This document shows positions 4,402-8,764 of a DNA stretch of 8,764 nucleotides, one piece after another. Position 1 is the first letter of the stretch. The number at the start of each line of letters is the position of its first letter. Origin of the DNA: an uncultured Azospirillum sp. (GTDB lineage Bacteria > Pseudomonadota > Alphaproteobacteria > RF32 > CAG-239); the NCBI GenBank assembly GCA_902489675.1, contig CABUAP010000048.1:1-8764 (forward strand), written 5' to 3'. The position numbers were made by a program, and so were the translations under genes. The notes beneath the pieces were generated by a model, which saw nothing but the letters and a program-made list of their open reading frames with translations, searched no databases and was not told the DNA's origin.

Positions 4402-6270
4402 ATGAAGATAGGTAAAAGTTTAATTTTCTGGCTGGCGGCAATCGTGCTGCTGACCGCAATTACCAACATGACCGGCAACGGGGCTCCGATGACGGCATCC
4501 GGCGCTCAGCTGCCGTTTTCCGAATTTATGAATCAGGCGGAAAATAATAAAATTGCCGAAGTGACGATTTCCGGTCCGGATGTGTACGGCACTTATACCG
4601 ACGGCAGCAAGTTTTATACTTATACGCCGTATGATCCGACCATGATCGAAACTTTGCGTAAAAACAATGTGGTGGTTAATGCTAAGCCGGAAGATACTTC
4701 TGCTAATACTTTCTGGGGAATTGTGATTTCCTGGTTCCCGATGATTCTTTTGATCGGGGTGTGGATTTTCTTTATGCGTCAGGCCAATGCTGGTAACAGC
4801 AAGGCGATGAGCTTTGGTAAATCGCGCGCACGGCTTTTGGAAAATACCAAAAAAGTGACTTTTGTCGATGTGGCCGGTTGTGACGAATCCAAACAGGAAC
4901 TGGAAGAAGTGATCGACTTTTTAAAAGATCCGGGCAAATTTCAACGTCTGGGCGGCAAGATCCCGAAGGGGGTTTTGCTAGTTGGCCCTCCGGGAACCGG
5001 TAAAACGCTTTTGGCCAAAGCGGTGGCCGGCGAAGCCGATGTGCCGTTCTTTTCGATTTCCGGTTCGGATTTTGTGGAGATGTTTGTCGGGGTGGGCGCT
5101 TCGCGGGTGCGCGATATGTTTGCTCAAGCCAAAAAAAATTCTCCCTGTCTGCTGTTTATTGATGAAATTGATGCCGTGGGGCGTCACCGCGGAGCGGGGC
5201 TCGGCGGCGGTAATGACGAACGTGAGCAGACGCTTAATCAGTTGCTGGTCGAAATGGATGGTTTTGACGAGAATGAAAATGTGATTTTGATTGCGGCGAC
5301 CAACCGTCCCGATGTGTTGGATCCGGCGCTGCTGCGTCCGGGGCGTTTTGACCGGCAGGTGGTGGTTCCCAATCCCGATGTTAAAGGGCGTGAGGAAATT
5401 TTGAAAGTGCACGTTCGCAAAGTGCCGCTGGCCAAAGATGTGAATCTGGCGGTGGTGGCTCGCGGAACACCGGGGTTTTCCGGTGCCGATCTGGCCAATC
5501 TGGTAAACGAGGCGGCGCTTTTGGCCGCGCGGCGCAACAAGCGCAAAGTGACTTCCAAAGATTTTGACGATGCCAAAGACAAGGTATTGATGGGCAATGA
5601 GCGTAAGTCGATGGCGATGGATGAACAGGAGAAAAAATTGACGGCTTATCACGAGGCCGGTCATGCCATTTGCTCACTGAACGTGAGTGAAACCGATCCG
5701 ATCCATAAGGCGACCATCGTGCCGCGGGGACGGGCGCTCGGTATGGTTCAACAGCTGCCGGAAAGGGATCAGTATTCTTATTCCCGCGGGAAAATGCTGT
5801 CAAGGCTGGTTATCTGTATGGGCGGCCGGGCTGCGGAAGAATTAAAATTCGGCCGTGAAAAAGTGACCAGCGGTGCCTCTTCCGACATTGCCGCGGCGAC
5901 CAAACTGGCGCGTTCGATGGTAACGGAATGGGGGATGAGCGATCTGTTGGGGCCGGTTTTATATGCGGAAAATTCGGAAGAAGTATTTCTTGGCAAGTCG
6001 GTAACTCAGAATAAAAATATGAGTGAGGAAACTGCCCGGGTGGTAGATGCCGAAATCAAACGTTTGGTTTGTGAGGCACATGAAGGCGCTCTGAATATTC
6101 TGAAAGAGAAAAGAGAAGATTGGGAGCGGCTTTCGGAGGCTTTGATCGAGTACGAAACTTTGACCGGAGATGAAATCAAACAGGTGATCAACGGCGAAAA
6201 GATCAACAAATCGGCGGAGATGCCGGTTGACCCGGCCAAGCAGACCCATGCTTCGGTTCCCGAATTATAA
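4402..6270 (+). CDS. ftsH: FtsH, membrane-bound ATP-dependent zinc metalloprotease
   Basis: FtsH is a hexameric inner-membrane protease that unfolds and degrades misassembled membrane proteins and selected regulators. Two ATGs stand in tandem (4399 and 4402). AGGA at 4392-4395 is better spaced for 4402, giving 622 aa; starting at 4399 gives 623. The topology is standard: a membrane segment at about 7-22, a small periplasmic domain, and a second membrane segment at about 106-126. Landmarks in the numbering from 4402 are Walker A GPPGTGKT (195-202), Walker B with D254-E255 in LLFIDEIDAVG, the second region of homology ATNRPDVLDPALLRPGRFDR, the zinc site HEAGH (417-421), and the third ligand Asp495 in GASSDIAAATKLAR. 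All catalytic residues are present. The length is close to the E. coli protein (644 aa). The C-terminal tail is short and polar. A palindromic terminator follows immediately. Confidence 0.98.
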   Translation: MKIGKSLIFWLAAIVLLTAITNMTGNGAPMTASGAQLPFSEFMNQAENNKIAEVTISGPDVYGTYTDGSKFYTYTPYDPTMIETLRKNNVVVNAKPEDTSANTFWGIVISWFPMILLIGVWIFFMRQANAGNSKAMSFGKSRARLLENTKKVTFVDVAGCDESKQELEEVIDFLKDPGKFQRLGGKIPKGVLLVGPPGTGKTLLAKAVAGEADVPFFSISGSDFVEMFVGVGASRVRDMFAQAKKNSPCLLFIDEIDAVGRHRGAGLGGGNDEREQTLNQLLVEMDGFDENENVILIAATNRPDVLDPALLRPGRFDRQVVVPNPDVKGREEILKVHVRKVPLAKDVNLAVVARGTPGFSGADLANLVNEAALLAARRNKRKVTSKDFDDAKDKVLMGNERKSMAMDEQEKKLTAYHEAGHAICSLNVSETDPIHKATIVPRGRALGMVQQLPERDQYSYSRGKMLSRLVICMGGRAAEELKFGREKVTSGASSDIAAATKLARSMVTEWGMSDLLGPVLYAENSEEVFLGKSVTQNKNMSEETARVVDAEIKRLVCEAHEGALNILKEKREDWERLSEALIEYETLTGDEIKQVINGEKINKSAEMPVDPAKQTHASVPEL

Positions 6271-6301
6271 AAAAATCCCCGGAAATTTCCGGGGATTTTT
6301 T
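6270..6301. terminator. Perfect palindromic, bidirectional terminator after ftsH
   Basis: Arms of 16 bases (6270-6285 and 6286-6301) are exactly complementary. The GC-rich core is TCCCCGGAAA, and it is flanked by an A run on one side and a T run on the other, so it should work on both strands. The left arm begins in the last base of the ftsH stop codon. Confidence 0.93.
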
Positions 6302-6364
6302 ACAACGGGGATAATTTTCGGGTAATTTTCAGTTTTGGGTTCGGATTAGTCGTAAAATGCGTTA

Positions 6365-6393
6365 TTGCCATTTATCGGGAATGTTTATATATT
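6365..6393 (+). promoter_or_regulatory. Promoter for the glmM operon
   Basis: TTGCCA (6365-6370) and TATATT (6388-6393) are spaced by exactly 17 bases, each close to the sigma70 consensus. Transcription would start near 6400, giving a leader of about 26 bases that carries the glmM ribosome site AGGAGA (6410-6415). Confidence 0.7.
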
Positions 6394-6425
6394 AATTGCA
6401 GTTTTAAACAGGAGATTTTGAGATC

Positions 6426-7769
6426 ATGACTAAAAAATTGTTTGGTACCGACGGCGTGCGCGGTGTGGCGAATGTTTATCCGATGACGGCGGAATTTGCG
6501 GTTAAATTGGGGATGGCCTGCGGGTTGGAAATTTGTCGGAACAAAAAGCGGGCGGCAATCGGCCGCGATACCCGTATTTCCGGCGAAATGCTGGAAGCTG
6601 CCCTGACCGCGGGACTGACGGCCGCGGGGGTTGATGTGGTTAAGCTCGGTGTGCTGCCGACTCCGGCGGTGACATCGGTAACACCGGAACTTGATGTTGA
6701 TATGTCGTTGATGATCACCGCTTCGCATAATCCGTATCAAGACAACGGTATCAAACTGATTAACAGCGAAGGGGATAAGTTTTCCGATGAAGTGACTTCC
6801 AAGCTGGAAGAGATGATTGCCGAAGATAAATTCGATTTGGACAGCAGCCGTCTGGGAACCGTGAGCGAAAACAAAGAAGCGATCGTGCTTTATCTGGAAA
6901 AAGCCAAAAGTTTTATCGAATCGGATCGTCCGTTGAAAGGGCTGCGGGTGGTGCTTGATTGTGCCAACGGCGTGTTTGCCGATGTGATGCCGCAGGTATT
7001 TAAAGATTTGGGCGCCGGCGTGATTGTGCTCGGCAACGAACCGGATGGTTATAATATCAATAAAGACTGCGGGTCGCAGCATCCGGAAAAAATGTTTGAA
7101 ACCGTGCGCAACGCTCATGCCCATTTGGGGATTGCGGTGGACGGTGACGGCGATCGAATTATTGTTTGCAATGAAAAAGGCGAGAAAATTGCCAGTGAAC
7201 AATTGATTGCTTTTTTGACGGAAACTTTGAAAGCCGAAGGTAAATACAATGGTAATGCGGTAGTTTCGACAGTGCTTTCCAATACCGCGCTGGAACGTTA
7301 TATTCGTTCTCTCGGCATGGAATATTACAGTACTAAAGTCGGCGAACGGGCGGTGATCGTCAAGATGCGGGAAGTCGGCTGCAGCGTCGGCGGCGAAGAA
7401 TCCGGCCATGTGGTGGTTGCCAATTACAGCAAGACCGGCGACGGAATGGTGGCAGCCTTACTGGTCAGTCTGGGGCTGTTAAAAAGCGGCAAAAAAATGA
7501 GCGAGCTTTTTCCGCGGTTTGCTTTTGATCCGTTTGTTTTTGTCAATCCGCGGGTGTCCAGCCGCGAAGTGGTTCGGCAGGCGGTTGAAGATGAGGGCGT
7601 GAAAGCAGCAGTGAGAGCGGCAGAAGAAAAAATCGCCGGTTTGGGACGGGTGGTTTTGCATCCTTCGGGAACCGAACCGCTGATCAGGGTTTGGGTTTCC
7701 GGCAGCGACGAGGCGTTGGTACGGGAGCTGAGCGATTCAATCGTTAATGAAATCAGACGTTTTCAATAA
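6426..7769 (+). CDS. glmM: GlmM, phosphoglucosamine mutase
   Basis: GlmM interconverts glucosamine-6-phosphate and glucosamine-1-phosphate, the step feeding UDP-GlcNAc synthesis for peptidoglycan and lipopolysaccharide. It is cytoplasmic. The 447-aa product matches the family length (445 in E. coli). It begins with KLFGTDGVRG, has the phosphoserine loop ITASHNPYQDNGIK with Ser100 as the phosphorylated catalytic residue, the metal loop DGDGDR (239-244), the sugar-binding GEESGH, and the phosphate-binding HPSGTEPLIRVWV near the C-terminus. All active-site motifs are intact. The start is ATG 6426 with AGGAGA ten bases upstream. It is first in an apparent operon. Only 15 bases separate it from the next gene, with no terminator between. 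Confidence 0.98.
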   Translation: MTKKLFGTDGVRGVANVYPMTAEFAVKLGMACGLEICRNKKRAAIGRDTRISGEMLEAALTAGLTAAGVDVVKLGVLPTPAVTSVTPELDVDMSLMITASHNPYQDNGIKLINSEGDKFSDEVTSKLEEMIAEDKFDLDSSRLGTVSENKEAIVLYLEKAKSFIESDRPLKGLRVVLDCANGVFADVMPQVFKDLGAGVIVLGNEPDGYNINKDCGSQHPEKMFETVRNAHAHLGIAVDGDGDRIIVCNEKGEKIASEQLIAFLTETLKAEGKYNGNAVVSTVLSNTALERYIRSLGMEYYSTKVGERAVIVKMREVGCSVGGEESGHVVVANYSKTGDGMVAALLVSLGLLKSGKKMSELFPRFAFDPFVFVNPRVSSREVVRQAVEDEGVKAAVRAAEEKIAGLGRVVLHPSGTEPLIRVWVSGSDEALVRELSDSIVNEIRRFQ

Positions 7770-7772
7770 GGG

Positions 7773-7777
7773 AGGAG
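7773..7777 (+). promoter_or_regulatory. Ribosome binding site supporting a TTG start
   Basis: AGGAG (7773-7777, inside GGGAGGAG at 7770-7777) lies seven bases before TTG 7785. It is among the strongest ribosome sites in the window and points to TTG as the true start of the small membrane protein. Confidence 0.75.
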
Positions 7778-7784
7778 AAAGACA

Positions 7785-8102
7785 TTGCTGAACGGTTTGA
7801 AAGCTCTGTTTACCAGCGGCATTATTTTTCAGCCGATGGTTCTTTCGGGAATCATTGCCGGGTTTCTGCTGTCGGCGTTTTGGGATATGGATGAGGCTTT
7901 CCCTCTGTTTGCGGATTTGAATTTTTATTTGATGGCGGCGGCATGGTCAGGTCTTTATACTTTGTTTTTTAATCAGACGTATAAGGAACACAGTCGGGGG
8001 CTTGATTATCCGGCAATGGGCGGAAAGTTTGTCGGCAATCTGTTTCAGCTGATGCTGGCGGGAGTGTTGGCCTTTATCTTTTTTGAAACGTTTATTTTTT
8101 AG
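7785..8102 (+). CDS. Small integral membrane protein, 105 aa, unknown function
   Basis: I do not recognise the family. The start is TTG 7785, chosen for its near-perfect Shine-Dalgarno at seven bases; no ATG near the N-terminus is supported. Three hydrophobic segments can be seen, at about residues 13-33, 46-63 and 83-105, so it is predicted to sit in the inner membrane. An acidic loop (DMDEAF) follows the first segment and a charged, polar loop (NQTYKEHSRGLDYP) follows the second. There is no cleavable signal peptide, catalytic motif or cysteine. It is placed tightly between glmM and uvrC (15-base gaps on both sides), so it is surely cotranscribed with both. Envelope-related work beside glmM is a guess based on location only. 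Confidence 0.8.
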   Translation: MLNGLKALFTSGIIFQPMVLSGIIAGFLLSAFWDMDEAFPLFADLNFYLMAAAWSGLYTLFFNQTYKEHSRGLDYPAMGGKFVGNLFQLMLAGVLAFIFFETFIF

Positions 8103-8117
8103 GCAAGAGGATAGATT

Positions 8118-8764
8118 TTGATTGATATCAGACACGGGCTGGAAATTCTGAAGCAAAATATCCGTATCGCCCCCGAAAAGCCCGGTGTGTACCGGATGTT
8201 GGGCGAAAACGATAAGGTGCTTTATGTCGGGAAGGCAAAGAATATCAAAAAACGGATTGTCGCTTATTCGCATATCGAAAAGCTGCCGGTTCGTTTGCAG
8301 CGGATGGTGTCGGAAATCAAACGGATGGAGTTTATCGTTGTTGAAAACGAAGCGCGGGCGCTGTTGTTGGAAAACGAACTGATTAAAAAACTGGCGCCGC
8401 ATTATAATATTCTGCTCAAAGACGATAAAAGTTTTCCGTATCTTTCGCTGGATGTGAAAGCCGAATATCCGATGCTGTGCAAATATCGCGGCGAAAAAAA
8501 GGACGGTTATAAATATTTTGGGCCGTTTGCCAATGCCGGTGCGGTCAATAATGTACTGGATCTTTTGCAGAAAGCATTTTTGCTGCGTTCTTGTTCAGAC
8601 AGTGTGTTTGCTCATCGCGATCGGCCGTGCCTGATGTATCAGATCAAGCGTTGTTCGGCGCCTTGCGTCGGTAAGGTTTCCAAAGAGGAATACCGGCAGT
8701 TGGTCAATGAGGCGGTTGCATTTATCGAAAACAAAAGCAACCGGCTGCGTGATGAAATGACGGC
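8118..8764 (+). CDS. uvrC: UvrC, excinuclease ABC subunit C (3' end outside the window)
   Basis: UvrC makes the two incisions around a DNA lesion after UvrA and UvrB have marked it. The frame opens at TTG 8118, six bases after AGAGGA (8106-8111). An in-frame stop at 8112-8114 rules out a longer protein. It runs off the window end after 215 complete codons. The N-terminal GIY-YIG nuclease domain is complete: PGVY (22-25), YVGKAKNIKKR (36-46) with Tyr36, Lys39 and Arg46, and Glu85 in ALLLENELIKK. Then come the conserved NILLKDDKSFPYL and YFGPFANA. Four cysteines at 159, 171, 179 and 183 have spacing 12-8-4, matching the iron-sulfur cysteines described for E. coli UvrC. The UvrB-binding helix is just starting at the cut-off. 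The C-terminal RNase H-like nuclease and HhH domains should lie beyond it. Confidence 0.95.
   Translation, partial: MIDIRHGLEILKQNIRIAPEKPGVYRMLGENDKVLYVGKAKNIKKRIVAYSHIEKLPVRLQRMVSEIKRMEFIVVENEARALLLENELIKKLAPHYNILLKDDKSFPYLSLDVKAEYPMLCKYRGEKKDGYKYFGPFANAGAVNNVLDLLQKAFLLRSCSDSVFAHRDRPCLMYQIKRCSAPCVGKVSKEEYRQLVNEAVAFIENKSNRLRDEMT

Noticed and set aside
4978..5664. Minus-strand open frame of 228 codons
   Set aside because: It is antisense to the FtsH ATPase domain and has no recognisable motif; it results from the codon bias of the real gene.
6372..7409. Long open frame of 345 codons on the minus strand
   Set aside because: It lies almost entirely antisense to glmM, whose motifs are unmistakable. 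The predicted product is His/Phe/Arg-rich low-quality sequence with no family features, a typical shadow frame.

Overview
The window looks like a chromosomal segment from an alphaproteobacterium. The gene order pal - cpoB (ybgF) - tilS - ftsH - glmM is the arrangement known from that class, and the proteins carry the expected family motifs. The spacers are AT-rich, coding base composition is moderate, and two of the genes start at TTG. This fits a lineage somewhat away from the classical GC-rich model alphaproteobacteria, possibly a host-associated or uncultured group. That placement is inference. All supported genes lie on the + strand.

Layout. Positions 1-1342 hold two genes I do not recognise. 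Each has its own terminator, and the second has a well-placed TTGACA promoter. The second protein (711-1292) contains an internal duplication of about 55 residues. Positions 1343-1660 hold no credible gene, but they are rich in small repeats and hairpins. From about 1661 an AT-rich promoter region leads into pal, an outer-membrane lipoprotein that binds peptidoglycan, which ends at a strong UUCG-loop terminator. A good sigma70-type promoter then starts cpoB, whose stop codon overlaps the tilS start by one base. After 69 bases comes ftsH, closed by a perfect-palindrome terminator. A further promoter drives glmM, followed by a TTG-initiated small membrane protein and a TTG-initiated uvrC that runs off the end of the window.

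How the genes fit together. Pal and CpoB belong to the Tol-Pal system, which links the outer membrane to septal peptidoglycan during constriction. GlmM supplies glucosamine-1-phosphate for peptidoglycan and lipopolysaccharide. FtsH is the inner-membrane quality-control protease. TilS modifies the CAU anticodon of a minor tRNA-Ile. UvrC is the nuclease of nucleotide-excision repair. The block is mostly cell-envelope housekeeping plus decoding and DNA repair. I see at least five transcription units: 108-482, 711-1292, pal, cpoB-tilS (probably reading on into ftsH, which also has a possible promoter of its own), and glmM-membrane protein-uvrC.

I found no convincing new defence, mobile or RNA system. 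The parts most worth a second look are the duplicated-domain orphan protein, the repeat-rich spacer 1343-1660, the small membrane protein between glmM and uvrC, and the apparent separation of pal from tolQRAB.
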